DNA of 64,000 nucleotides, taken from assembly GCA_013306675.1 (NCBI GenBank), contig JABLUY010000175.1, forward strand, positions 1-64,000. Reading direction: 5' to 3'. Positions 7,610-17,396 of this stretch are shown here, piece by piece (the stretch's first letter is position 1; the number at the start of each line of letters is the position of its first letter). Both the position numbers and the translations under genes were made by a program. A model generated the notes under the pieces. The model searched no databases. It was not told where the DNA came from and saw nothing but the letters and a program-made list of their open reading frames with translations. Origin of the DNA: Thraustochytrium sp. TN22 (Eukaryota; Sar; Bigyra; Thraustochytrida; Thraustochytriidae).

Positions 7610-9955
7610 TCACTCCTTGTCGATCTGCACGCGAAAGCGAGCAAAGTTGCGGAGCAGGCGGCGAGGCTTGAAGATGGTGGCGCGCTCCGAGGCGGGCGGC
7701 GGCGAGGAGGTGCCAGTGCTGGCCCGCTCGTCTTCTGTGGCGTCGGCGCTCCCGCAGGGGCCATGCATACGGCTAGCGTCCGCCGGCTTGGGCGGCGATG
7801 GCGCGGAGGATGGCTCCGCAGGGATGTCCGCCAGCGCGGAGACCTCGAGGTCGGGTTGCCAAAAGCAGTCCTGGGCGTAGAGCGCCTCCTCGAGGATGAG
7901 ATCATGCTGGGCGGCGGTGCCAGTGCAGGTGGCGCAAATGTCGCCTGCGTCCATGGCTTCGCCGACGTGGGCATGCCAGGCTGAGGGTGCCGCGAGTCGC
8001 AGACTGGAAAAGCGTGGGCAGACCTGGCGGTCGTTCTCGCGGCGCGCGCCGCGTAGGTTGCCCTTGGGGTCGCGCGACCAGATGACTGTCTCCATGACGA
8101 CCGGCGCGACGGCCTCAAAGTCGATGCCACTGCGGCTCAGGTTGCTGACGTTCTCACGGATCTTGGCGGCGCAGAGCTCGGCGAGCGGGGCCGGGGAGAG
8201 CGGACCTAGGTAGAGGCGGTGCATGTCATTGAGTCTATCGTCACCGTCATAGCCGCCTAGCACATACATGTCGTTGTCGACGCAGACCGCGCGATGGAAG
8301 GTGCGCGAGGACGGTTGCATGCCACGCGGCGCCCACACGGTCCAGGAAAGCTTGGAGAAATCAAAGACGCTCACGTCATTGAAGCGCTCGTGCTGCTTGT
8401 CCACGCCGCCAAAGACCACCATGCGGTTGCCGCACACCACCGCAGAATGCCGGTACCGGTTGTGCGGCCAGAGCTCCACCACGCGCGCGCCACTGTCCAC
8501 CTCCATTGCGTTCGACTTGGACTCCTCGATTTCCTCGTCGTCGTCCTCGTCGTCGTCGTCCTCGTCGTCGTCGCAATCCCGGTCAGCGTCGGCATCCTCG
8601 TCCTCCTCATCGTCGGCGAACTCGTCTCCGAAGCCGCGACGCCGCTCCTCGAGCATGGCGGACATTTTGCCGCCCAGGTCAGTCACGACGCCCTCCATCT
8701 CATCGCCGAGGCTAGTGCTGCAGCTGCCGCTCGTGGGCCGCGTCAAGCCGCTTGCGCTGCTGGCTGAGCAGGAGCTCTGAAGTTTACTGCGCATGCAGAA
8801 CGCATTCGGCGAGGGCGAGGAGGACGAGGAGGAGGCGGTGGCAGAGCAGGTAGAAGAGGACGAGGAGGTCGTTGAGGTGGAAGAGGAGGACGACGAGGAC
8901 GATGAGAAGGAACCCGAAGAGGCCGCCTGGAGCGCAAAGGTGCGGCAGACACCGTCCCAAAGAAGGCGACGTTGGCGGTTGGCCGTGCGCGCGCGGTTCT
9001 CGGCCTCGGCTGCCGAGGCACCAGCCAGGTCAAGCGGCGCGCGGTCGGTGCGGCCCACAAGACTGAAGCGGCGCTTACTGCCAACGAGAGCCTCCGCCTT
9101 GCGCAGAGCGCGCATGGAGGCGTCGCGGTGCGAGATGCGGCGCCTCATCTTGCTGGAGCGCTTGGCACGCTCGGCGCGCAACATGGGCAAGGTGTACCAG
9201 CGCTCGGAGCGCAGGTCCAGCGCGCGCAGGCAATCGAGCGTCTCGCGGCCATCCCAGCCGCCAAAGATCCAGAGCTTGCCGTCGTGCACGACGCCCGAGT
9301 GGCCGAAGCGGCGCGTGGGCTCGACGAAGAGGTCCGCCGAGGGCGGGCGGCCGCAGCAGAGCTCGCGCCACTTGCGCGTGCGCAGGTCGAACTCGAAGGT
9401 GTTGTTGAAGCGCTCGGTGCCGTCGTATCCGCCGAATACGATGAGCTTGTGGTCGTAGGCCACCATGCAGTGGTCGGTCCGCGGCTGCGGCACACGTTCA
9501 TGCGCCGCGGCCGCGGCCTCCGCCTCGGCGCGCCTGGCGTCGTCCACGTGCAGGGCGTCGAGCGGCGACACGTTGCACGGCCGCACCAGCGACCACTCGA
9601 GCGTGGAGAAGTCTAGCCTGTACAGGTCATTGAAGTAGTTGCCGTCGCGGCCATCGTATCCGCCAAAGACATACATGCTGCCGTCCAGCACGACGCCGAG
9701 CGCGCCGGACCTCCGCGACGGCAGCGTGCCGTGCGCGTTGAGGCGTGTCCACGTGCGCTCCGCTGTGTCGAAGCGGTAGAGGTCCTGCTGCCGCCTCCGC
9801 TTGTCCGTGCCGCCAAAGAGGATGAGGCTGCCCTCGAACTCGACGACGGTGTGGCCGGTCCGCGGCGTGTACTCGTCCCCGAACGACAGCACGCTCTCCC
9901 AGCGCCGCTCGTGCTGCAGCGCCGCCGCCGTGGGCCACGCCTGCTGCTGCATCAT
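7610..9955 (-). CDS. kelch-repeat beta-propeller protein with a large acidic/serine-rich insertion
   Basis: A 781-residue protein with six kelch repeats: residues 31-71, 80-122, 158-198, 215-256, 497-541 and 549-585. Each has the di-glycine (LFGGTD, VFGGYD, VFGGYD, IFGGWD, VFGGVD, VLGGYD), followed by an aromatic and a Trp or Tyr. Between blades 4 and 5 lies an insertion of about 240 residues containing a poly-Ser/Thr run (348-380) and an Asp/Glu run (446-477). The order resembles LZTR1-type kelch proteins, but I see no BTB or BACK domain after the propeller. The 195-residue tail has no recognised domain. The likely role is a protein-interaction scaffold, possibly for a ubiquitin ligase. Two ATG codons stand in tandem at the start (9955 and 9952). 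Confidence 0.88.
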   Translation of the reverse strand: MMQQQAWPTAAALQHERRWESVLSFGDEYTPRTGHTVVEFEGSLILFGGTDKRRRQQDLYRFDTAERTWTRLNAHGTLPSRRSGALGVVLDGSMYVFGGYDGRDGNYFNDLYRLDFSTLEWSLVRPCNVSPLDALHVDDARRAEAEAAAAAHERVPQPRTDHCMVAYDHKLIVFGGYDGTERFNNTFEFDLRTRKWRELCCGRPPSADLFVEPTRRFGHSGVVHDGKLWIFGGWDGRETLDCLRALDLRSERWYTLPMLRAERAKRSSKMRRRISHRDASMRALRKAEALVGSKRRFSLVGRTDRAPLDLAGASAAEAENRARTANRQRRLLWDGVCRTFALQAASSGSFSSSSSSSSSTSTTSSSSSTCSATASSSSSSPSPNAFCMRSKLQSSCSASSASGLTRPTSGSCSTSLGDEMEGVVTDLGGKMSAMLEERRRGFGDEFADDEEDEDADADRDCDDDEDDDDEDDDEEIEESKSNAMEVDSGARVVELWPHNRYRHSAVVCGNRMVVFGGVDKQHERFNDVSVFDFSKLSWTVWAPRGMQPSSRTFHRAVCVDNDMYVLGGYDGDDRLNDMHRLYLGPLSPAPLAELCAAKIRENVSNLSRSGIDFEAVAPVVMETVIWSRDPKGNLRGARRENDRQVCPRFSSLRLAAPSAWHAHVGEAMDAGDICATCTGTAAQHDLILEEALYAQDCFWQPDLEVSALADIPAEPSSAPSPPKPADASRMHGPCGSADATEDERASTGTSSPPPASERATIFKPRRLLRNFARFRVQIDKE

Positions 9956-10982
9956 CCTATCCTGCCCGCCGCGACGGCGAGGGAGACCCGCGCTTTGCCG
10001 CGGCGGCTCTGCCCCGTTTGCGCCTGCGCCTTCGCCTGCGCCTCGCCGCCTGCCTCACAGCCAGGCGCGCGGATCCGCGAGCAGGCAGGCAGACGGACTG
10101 CCGGGCGAGCTGGCGGCCAGGCCGGCCCGCTCGCTCGCTCGCCCGCTTGCGCGCCGCTCGCTCGCTCCTCGCGCGGCCGCCGCCCTGCGGACGCTCGAAG
10201 CGCGGGAGGGCGCGATGGATGCCTGCCTGCCTGCCTGCCTGGCCTTTTCCGCGTGACGATGCCGCTGCAGCCGGTGATGATTCCGCGTTCCTCGCGCCCC
10301 GCCTGCCCGCCTGCCTGCCCGCCCGCCTGCCTGCCTGCCTCGCGGGCGGCGCCGCTGGCGCTGCTCGCTGCGCGCCGCGACCGGGCCTGCGCGGCAACGG
10401 CGGGCGTCTGCGCCGCGCAGGAATGCACGCAAGAAGGAGGTCTGCCACTGCCGCCGCGCCGCGCGGCGTTGACTCGACATGAGTTGGCTCTTCTTCCTCG
10501 TGCCTCCGCCGGGATAGCGCCTCGCCCGCGCGCCGCACCGGACCCGGAGATGCGGCGCCCGCCGCGCGGGCCGCCGCCGCCGGGTCCGCTGCGGGCGCCG
10601 GGTCAACGGTCCCGTTGGGGCCAACGGGGAGCGAAGAGAGAGAGCCCATCCAAAGCCCTTGCAAGCGGCGGAAGGCCTCGCGGCGTTAGCGCCTCGCCTC
10701 GCCTCGTGTCGCCTCGCGGCGGCGGCGTGCCACCGACCGTCACGGTCACCGTGACGAGGAAGCCGCGGCGGCAGCTCTGGCTAGCTGCGCTCTGGCGGCG
10801 TGGGCGACGCTCCTTGCGCTTCGCGGCTCGCTTTCTGGTTTGGGCAGAGGGCTCTTGCGTATCGCTCGCACTGTAGGCCCGACGCCGCGCTGCGTGGGAA
10901 CGGCAAGGCGCGTGCTGCGCTGCGCTGCGCTCGCTCGCTCGCGCTTGCTCGTCTCGAGACTCGAGAGGGGCTCGCAATCACA

Positions 10983-11003
10983 GCGCGAAGTATCACTTCG
11001 CGC
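10983..11003. repeat. perfect hairpin-forming inverted repeat
   Basis: Arms gcgcgaagt and acttcgcgc pair perfectly around a 3-base centre (atc). The sequence could be a dimeric-protein binding site or a small hairpin. No gene is adjacent, so its role is unknown. Confidence 0.6.
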
Positions 11004-11110
11004 ACCCTTTGGGTCAACTTGCTTGGAGGGAAGAAGGCCTGCGCGTCGGAGGTGGATTCGGAGGGAGCGAGCGAGCTGGCCCTCGAGCAAGCGAGAGAAC
11101 TAGAGCAGCT

Positions 11111-11162
11111 TGCTCTCTCTCTCTCTCGCTCTAGCTAGCTAGCTAGCTAGCTAGCTAGCTCT
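11111..11162. repeat. CT-rich tract followed by a (CTAG)n tract
   Basis: A ct-rich tract (about 11111-11130) leads directly into seven and a half ctag units (11131-11160). CTAG is self-complementary, so this is a 30-base run of overlapping palindromes. Shorter runs recur elsewhere in intergenic DNA of this window. Confidence 0.85.
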
Positions 11163-12013
11163 AACAGGCGAGGCCAGGCGAAGGAGAGACGCGGAGACCT
11201 TGCCAACGACACCTGCACTTCAGTGCAGTCACTGACAGTGCACGGCAGCTCCGGGTCGCCGCCGGGTCGGTCAATCGGCCAGCTCGGCAACCGCCGCCCG
11301 AAGCGGCCAAGCCCGGCGCAGGGCGGCCGCATGGCGGCCAAGAAGAGGGTCAATCTTCGGCCGCCCTTGGGCCTATAGCATGCGTACATGGCAGTCGGCC
11401 GGACGCCGCACGGGCGAGTGAGTGGCCGAACTATCTAATCTTTGATCGAGAGGTGCGATGTGTGTACAGTACGCCTACGTAACTACTTGGCGCACAAGTC
11501 GCAGGTCAACGAAGTCATTCATCCGCCCCTTGGTCAAGACGACGCCCGCTGGCAAAGCTAAGTTGCCAAGGCGAGCGAGTCACGCGCAAATTGTGGGTTC
11601 GATTAGACCGGCGCGGGCGGAACAAGAACCGCAGCTGCGACGCGGACTGCACCCGCACCAAAAGAATAAGAATACGAGATGATGGGCGGCGACACCATGG
11701 AGTAGAGAACAGTACGCCGCCGAGGCCCGCACCAGAGATGGTGCGGAGTCCAAGCCAAGAGCCGAAGGGTCGAAACGCCACCACCCATCCAACAAGTCTG
11801 AGCTCGCCGAGCGAGCACTGCGAGACCGCAAGCAGCTTTGAATCGCTGCGAGCGAAGATTGGACACGCGAGAAGGCAGGAAGCGACGGCAGCGGAGTTCG
11901 CTCCTCGCCTCGTTGTCGCGGCGAGGTACTTGAAAATCGAAAAGAAAAGAAGGGCAGATCTTGATTGTTGTGGTACGCAGGGTCGAATACCGGCTCAACG
12001 GGCGGCACGACAG

Positions 12014-15000
12014 CTACTTTTCGTGGAACTCCTTCGCCTCCGCCTTGACCGACTCCGCCATAGTCATCTCCGCGTCGATCGGCTCCGCGACCGGCACGGC
12101 AATCCCCAGCTCCCTGGAGTCGTAGGAAGACAATGGCGCCCTTGCATTGTTGGCTCGGATGGTAAAAGTACCAATATCCCAATCCCATCGCCCTAGACGG
12201 AGTTTAATCAGGATAGCCATATTATCCCTAGTAAATCGGCTCTCCTGCTTGCGCTCGACTGACCTGTTGCTATCATGATTCTAATCATTTTTGGAACTTT
12301 CAACTACTGGGTTTGTATGGAAGCGTAAAGTGTTGGTCACTTCCGACTGGCCTGTGCGGATGCTGAGGCCAACTTGGGCTGCATCAAGGGCACGATGGAC
12401 TCGTGCTGAGGCTGCTGCGAGAGGATCTTGAACTATGGCTTGATGGGGTGTCGGTGTAGCTGGCTTGGGCTACGTGGTCGTTCCTGCTCTGCGCTGTAGG
12501 GGTACCGGACGAGGCACTGGCGCTGCTCGAATCGACATGATCGAGGCAAATGGGCGAAGGTGTTCCGTTGACGTTTGTCTTGCGCTTCTTGAAGCCTTCG
12601 TGAGGCTCGACGCGCACGCGCGTGTGCCACTTGGAAAAGCAGGTTGTGCGTTCATTCTTTCTCATGAACACGTGCAGAGGCACACCGCAGATGGTGCAAC
12701 GACGGTGCGTTTGCTTGCCGCAGATGACGCAGAGCCGCTTGGCGGGAATCCTCTTGTTGTTGGCGTTGAAGGATGCCTTTCCCGCTGCCTCTGAGTCATG
12801 TTGCAGTGCGGCATCGAGGCGGATGTCGCGGGCTTGGCCGTGGTTGAAGAACTTCTGCAACTCGGGGGTTCGCTTGCGCTTACCGGCGGTCACGAGGTCC
12901 CTCGCCGCTTCCCTGGTGAGCCCAGTGGGCTTGGGCATGCTTGGCTGCATGTTGAACTCCACCTGCGCCGTATCGAGCTGCCTGCTCCTGTAGACGTGAC
13001 GGACCATGTCGACAGTGAGGCGGAACGAGACAGTGCTGAGCGCTTCAGAGCGGTTCACCTTGTCGCGGAGGGCCTTTAGCCCGTCGCTGTCTTCGAGGTT
13101 GCTCTTCCTCGCAGCCTGTAAGTAGCGGTAGACCACGATGGCGTTGACAACGAGCTGCTTGTACGTGCGCAACGCGATGTTCTGGTCGCAGCTCAGATTC
13201 ATGCACTGCGTGTTGGTGATCTGCTCCACGTACTGTGTGCTTCCGTCGACGCCGCCCTTTGCGACGTTGTATAGCTCCTGCGGTAAGCACTTGATGACAT
13301 GCACGGGCCGCATGGGCCCCTTCAGAGCGACAAGCTTGCGCATGGCGCGCCACAGCCGGAAGTGCGAGCTCAGCACCGCCCCCTCCTCCTCGCCGAAGAT
13401 GGCAGGTGGCTTGGGCGGCGCACCCGCTGTCGATGCTCTGGTGCGCCCATGTCGTGAGCTTGTCCGCCCACGGTTTCAGAGCGCGCTCCATGGCGAGCCG
13501 GGCGTCCGGAGGCACTTCAACGAGGCAGGCGTACAAACACGAACTCGTGCTGGCAGCAACGTAGAGCACGTGATCGATTTGGAGGACCACAGCTTGGTGC
13601 AAGACTTGCGCGCGGTGCTCGGCAGGTATGGCCTTCCACCAAGTCTCGTCCCCCACGTGTTCATCTGGGTGCTCACGATACGTGCGTCTACCGCGCCTCC
13701 AGGCGCGACGCGCGTCTTGATCTCGACGCTGCATAGTACTGACGATGCGTCGCACTCCGCGCCTGGAAGCCGGACGCGAGCGACTCCATCCGGCGAGACT
13801 GCGAGCCCCGGAACGGTCGTGTGCTGAATGAGGCCGACCTCGAACATGCCCTCGCACCACGCGTCGGTTCGTCGACCAACGCAAGTATGTCTTCGACGTC
13901 TTGCTGCGCAGCGGCCTCAGCACGAGCATCCTCGTCGCCAAGCTCCTCTCCTTCTTCGTCTTCGTCCCCTGTGTCCCGCTTGTCCAGGGGCACGAACTCG
14001 CTGTCGCTGTCGCTGTCGCTGTCGTCCTCCACGCGGTGGTTAGGCCTCGCCGATGCCATGATGTCGCAGTGCGGGCCCGACTCCACGTCCAAGCGCTGCG
14101 GCAGGGGCGTGCGAGCTGAGAGCAGGCACAAGGCACCCGCCAGGGCCGCCTGCAGCCGCGCGCCGCAGCGCCTGCGGCTCCAGCGCGCTCCGCGACGAAG
14201 TCGCGCGCGAGCTCCCCCCAAAGCCGCTCTGGGCGAACTGCCGAGCTCATCTCATCCTAACCACCACGCCTTCGGCCAAAATGAATAGGGGGCAGGAGCC
14301 TTGGGTCGCTTCGAGTGGGCCTCTTCAAGCTCGGCCCCATCGCTGCGTTTTTGATCGAATGCGGAACTAACTTCGCCAGACTCTAGGCCACTTTTTTGGA
14401 GCAAATCGGGAGTAAAGTACCCTCTTAATACGCTTTAGTGCCCCCTGTGCCGGGCGTCACCGAGGGACCCCCGCGTGGTAGGCGGATACGAGTAAGCATA
14501 GAGGTGTGATTGGGATATAGAACAAGCTACGTCGTCCCATCAGGGGGTCGCCGGGCGAGGCCTCAAAGGCGAGCGACGGGTACAGGCTCTCCAGCCGCGG
14601 AAAGGTATTCAGGCGCAAACTCATGAGAGCGCAATCACTCAGATCGCGCCGACGAGCTGGACCCTGAGTGACCAAACAGAAGGTGAGCCCCATCACGATA
14701 ATTACGGCTGCTACCATGATTGCAAAGACCGTGGTGTGATCTTCGCTAACGTCGATTGTTGAGGTTGAGAGGCCACCCACGTACCCCGCAGCCAGTGCGC
14801 CTAACACAAAAACGCCAAGTCCTAGTGTTCCTAGGAAGACTCGCATCGACCTCAGCGACTCACGGACCTCCGCCGAGCTTTCGAAGTCGGCGTTCATTTC
14901 GGCCTTGATGGCAGAGAGCTGTTCCCGCGTGATCCACTCGAGCGATCCCCCGAAGGGAAAACTCGTGGCCACCAGCTTCCCCCCAGAGTATAACAAACGT

Positions 15001-15050
15001 CCCTCCACGCCGAGAGTCGCGCTCCGCGAGACCATCGCCCCGGTTGGCAT
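12014..15050 (-). pseudogene. two-transmembrane family gene, left copy, split by a DNA transposon
   Basis: The first part (15050 down to 14519) encodes a soluble N-terminus with SSAEVRESLRSM, two hydrophobic segments (about 22 residues each) and the ESLYPSLAF motif. The last part (12173 down to 12014) encodes TFTIRANNARAPLSSYDSRE and ends in KEFHEK. The 2.34-kb element lies between them, flanked by ATAT on both sides. Removing the element and one ATAT leaves 232 in-frame codons including stop, close to the 224-codon right copy and the 235-codon intact relative. The coding frame was therefore undamaged when the element landed. No known domain; I do not recognise the family. The ATG at 15050 is shared in position with the right copy; TATAAAA lies 29 bases upstream. 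Confidence 0.8.
12178..14514 (-). mobile_element. PiggyBac-like DNA transposon with a YqaJ-type nuclease segment (degenerate)
   Basis: Element boundaries are set by ATAT target duplications (12174-12177 and 14515-14518) and by terminal inverted repeats that begin CCCAATC, with 10 of the first 12 bases matching. Reading on the minus strand, the order is: an acidic/Ser-rich leader; a segment with GLIQH...LAVSPDGV followed by CSVEIKT, which fits the YqaJ/lambda-exonuclease pattern (SPDG then EIK); then an open stretch of 330 codons (13376-12384). That stretch contains KGGVDGSTQ, a Cys/His cluster (CVICGKQTHRRCTICGVPL) and CFSKWHT, as in the C-terminal end of PiggyBac-type transposases. The coding content is spread over several frames, so the element is probably dead. 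The front half of a PiggyBac transposase, with its first catalytic aspartates, was not found. Confidence 0.72.
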
Positions 15051-15078
15051 GACGGCCAGCACGGCGGTCGGCACGGGG

Positions 15079-15085
15079 TTTTATA
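15079..15085 (-). promoter_or_regulatory. TATA box of the left duplicated gene
   Basis: TATAAAA on the minus strand, 29 bases before the ATG at 15050. The right copy has the same motif at the same distance. Confidence 0.65.
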
Positions 15086-15270
15086 AGGTCTCTGGCGCTT
15101 CTTTTTATTCGTGGGCGAAGACTGCTGGCTGCTCGCCCGCGCCGCGCCGCTCGCTCCGCACGGCGCGCCTGCCTCGCGCCGACGCGCTCCCCTCGCGCCA
15201 CACGTGCCCCGCGCCGCGCCCCTGCCTGCTGCCCGACAGCCCCGACCTCGATGCCTTTTGCGGTTTGCGG

Positions 15271-16417
15271 CTTCAAGCGCCGCGTGCCGGCCTGAGCGTG
15301 CACAAGCACCACGCGTGCCGGCCTGAGCGTGCACAAGCACCGCGGAGTCGAGGCTCGCGCCACCAGCACGCGGCGTGGCACTGCATGCCATGCACGCAGC
15401 GCCGGGAGTCACCTGAGGACCCTGCCGCTGGTCCAGCACGGCCAGCCTGAGCTGGTCGGCAGGATGGTAGCCCGAAAGAGTGTGCTGCAGCAGGCACCAG
15501 AGCACAGTGCACTGGCCCGGCGGTGCTCGAGCGCGCTCGAGCGTAAATCTCATGATCACGGTGGCTTCGGCCAGTGGCAGCCAGGCAGCCCAGCCTGAGG
15601 CTGGGCTAGTAGCCCGGCGCCACCGGCCGCCGCGGGGCCCTCGAACCCGAGTCGACCCATGCGGAACCCTTGTTAAATTCGGCTCGGAGGGAGCAGCCCG
15701 GAGCAGCCCGGACTCCGTACGTGCCGGCCTGAGCGTGCAGTTTGCACAAGCACCGCGCGTGCCGCCGCGGCCGCGGCCGTGCCAGTGGGCCGCGCTGGAC
15801 AGTGGCAGTGCAAGTGTGAGTCACGGTTAGGCTTGTCAAGGATGGTTCTCGGACTATGGTGACTCCAAGTCGAGGCTCGAGCCTCGACTCGGACGAGCCA
15901 CCAGCACGCGGCGTGGCATGCCATGCACTCCGAGTTGACCCATGCGGAACCTTGTTTTTCAAAATTAAAGACTCGGCTCGGAGGGAGCAGCCCGGACACC
16001 GTAATCCCTCGCTCGCCTCGGCCCAGTCACAGGTGCGCAGCGAGGCTGAGCGAGCGCGCGGCGGCACGCGCCGAGATTTGTACGACATGCGTCAAGCACT
16101 GGCTTGGCAAGTTGCTGAGCGGCGCGCGTCTGTGAAGTACTGTCAGTGCCACTGACCAGTGGTGACAGTTGGGATGCGCGGCCCGGGGCACTGCCAAAGC
16201 GTAGCGCGCGGCGCGCGCGCAGCAGATCGGCGAGCGGCGGCGGCGGCGGCGGCGCGGGCGACTCGGACGCCGTCGCAGCTGTGCGGAACTTGCTAACACG
16301 CACGGAGGCCCCACGTCCGAGGCTGCACGTGCACACTGCCGCCGGCCACGTGGTGATGGCACGCGGCGCTTGGCTGCACTTGCACGCTCGCAACCAGACC
16401 GCGCAACCAGACCGTGA
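15271..16417. other. spacer between the inverted arms, with degenerate internal repeats
   Basis: No gene is visible. The spacer holds diverged repeats of its own. A block starting gccggcctgagcgtgca occurs near 15291, 15314 and 15722. A block containing ccaccagcacgcggcgtggc occurs near 15359 and 15898. A block with cccatgcggaacc and ggctcggagggagcagcccg occurs near 15656-15700 and 15937-15990. A perfect 22-base palindrome lies at 15868-15889, close to the spacer midpoint (15844). Confidence 0.7.
15868..15889. repeat. perfect 22-bp palindrome near the centre of the inverted duplication
   Basis: The half-site is agtcgaggctc, followed at once by its exact complement. It lies about 35 bases from the geometric centre of the head-to-head duplication. 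Confidence 0.8.
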
Positions 16418-16607
16418 CCGCAAACACCGCAAAAGGCCTCGGGCATCGAGGTCGGGGCACGTCGGGGCCGTCGGGCAGCAAGCGGGGGCGCGGCGCGGGG
16501 CAAGTGCGGCGCGAGGGGAGCGCGTCAGGCGCGTCGTGCGGAGCGAGCGGCGCGGCGCGGGCGAGCAACCAGCAGTCTTCGCCCACGAAAAGAAGCGCCA
16601 GAGACCT

Positions 16608-16614
16608 TATAAAA
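16608..16614 (+). promoter_or_regulatory. TATA box of the right duplicated gene
   Basis: TATAAAA, 28 bases before the ATG at 16643. If transcription starts about 30 bases from the TATA box, the 5' leader is only a few bases long. Confidence 0.65.
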
Positions 16615-16642
16615 CCCCGTGCCGACCGCCGTGCTGGCCGTC

Positions 16643-17314
16643 ATGCCGGCCGGGTTCGCGCGCAGCGCGGTGGTGGGCGTGCAGGGATATGTGACCTACA
16701 GTTGGGGGAAGCTGCTGTTGGTAAAAGATCCTTTCGTCGTGCAACCGCGCGACCAGTGGCTCACACAAGAACAGTTTTCTGGAATCAAGGCCGAAATGTA
16801 CGCCGACTTCGAAAGCTCGGCGGAGGTCCGTGAGTCGCTGAGGTCGATGCAAGTCTTTATGGGAAGAGTACGTCTCGTTTTGCTTGCGAGCATCGCAATG
16901 ATTGCGGGGTGTGTGATTCTGCCTGTTGTCCTATACAACGGATAGGATATACATGCCGCGTTGTTTGCACCTTCAATGGCATCTGGAGTGATCGCAATGG
17001 GGACTTATCTCTATATGATCAGTTTACATGCAGGTCGTGGCCGAGATCTGTCTGAGTGCGTCCTGATGAGTCTGCGCCAGACTACCATTCCGCGGTTGGA
17101 GAGCCTGTACCCGTCGCTCGCCTTTGACGTTACGGTACCTCCACGTGTGTATCTCTGTACATTCACCATCCGGGTCAACAGCGCAATGGCGCCATCGTTT
17201 TCCTACGATTCCAGGGAGCCGGGGATTGCCGTGCCGGTGGCGGAGCCGATCGAGGAGGAGCCGACGAAGGCGGAGTCGGTCAAGGCGGAGGTCAAGGAGT
17301 TCCACGAAAAGTAG
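16643..17314 (+). pseudogene. two-transmembrane family gene, right copy, with one in-frame stop
   Basis: The reading frame from ATG 16643 to 17314 covers 224 codons with one internal TAG at 16943-16945, near the start of the second hydrophobic segment. Before it: WLTQEQFSGIKAEMYADF and SSAEVRESLRSM, then a hydrophobic segment (VRLVLLASIAMIAGCVILPV). After it, in the same frame: a second hydrophobic segment, LSECVLMSL, ESLYPSLAF, TIRVNSAMAPSFSYDSREP and a charged tail ending KEFHEK. It aligns over its whole length with the left copy and more distantly with the intact gene at 18277-18981. It may be a recent pseudogene, or give a shortened one-helix product. The family is not recognised. Confidence 0.75.
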
Positions 17315-17396
17315 TTGTCGTGCCGCCCGTCGGGCAGGTCTTTGAGCCTGCGTAAACACAGTCAAGATCTGCCTTTTTTTCGGATTTCCACGTACC

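Larger units (their letters stand above)
9956..11796. other. gene-free 1.8-kb region rich in simple repeats and inverted repeats
   Basis: Frames in this stretch are Arg/Ala/Pro/Cys low complexity on both strands and no domain is visible. Contents: repeated gcct units (10220-10245 and 10300-10345), a hyphenated palindrome with 8-base arms near 10738-10754 (gtcacggt/accgtgac), a 9-base-arm inverted repeat at 10983-11003, and a long CTAG tract at 11131-11160. It includes the promoter of the kelch gene, which starts at 9955. Confidence 0.6.
11797..15270. repeat. left arm of a head-to-head inverted duplication
   Basis: This segment matches 16418-17549 in inverted orientation, from about 30 bases past the promoter region through the whole gene and its 3' flank. 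After taking out the 2,337-bp transposon and one 4-bp target repeat, the left arm is 1,133 bp and the right arm 1,132 bp. By eye identity is high, roughly 80-90 percent, in the promoter and 3' flank and lower in the coding middle. The 1,147-bp spacer between the arms is not part of the duplication. Confidence 0.85.

Noticed and set aside
11540-11615. tRNA-like stretch with a TTCGA box (gtgggttcgatt) and a possible A-box (tggcaaagc)
   Set aside because: The D-arm pairs (gcaa/ttgc) but the D-loop lacks GG, no anticodon stem forms, and the T-stem does not pair.
12178-14514. Virus origin for the inserted element, because of its YqaJ-type segment
   Set aside because: No capsid, polymerase or integrase-like gene is present, while the ends (CCC inverted repeats, 4-bp duplication) are those of a plain DNA transposon.
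15640-15680. Minus-strand gggttcgag that resembles a T-loop
   Set aside because: No acceptor, D-arm or anticodon arm at the right distance.
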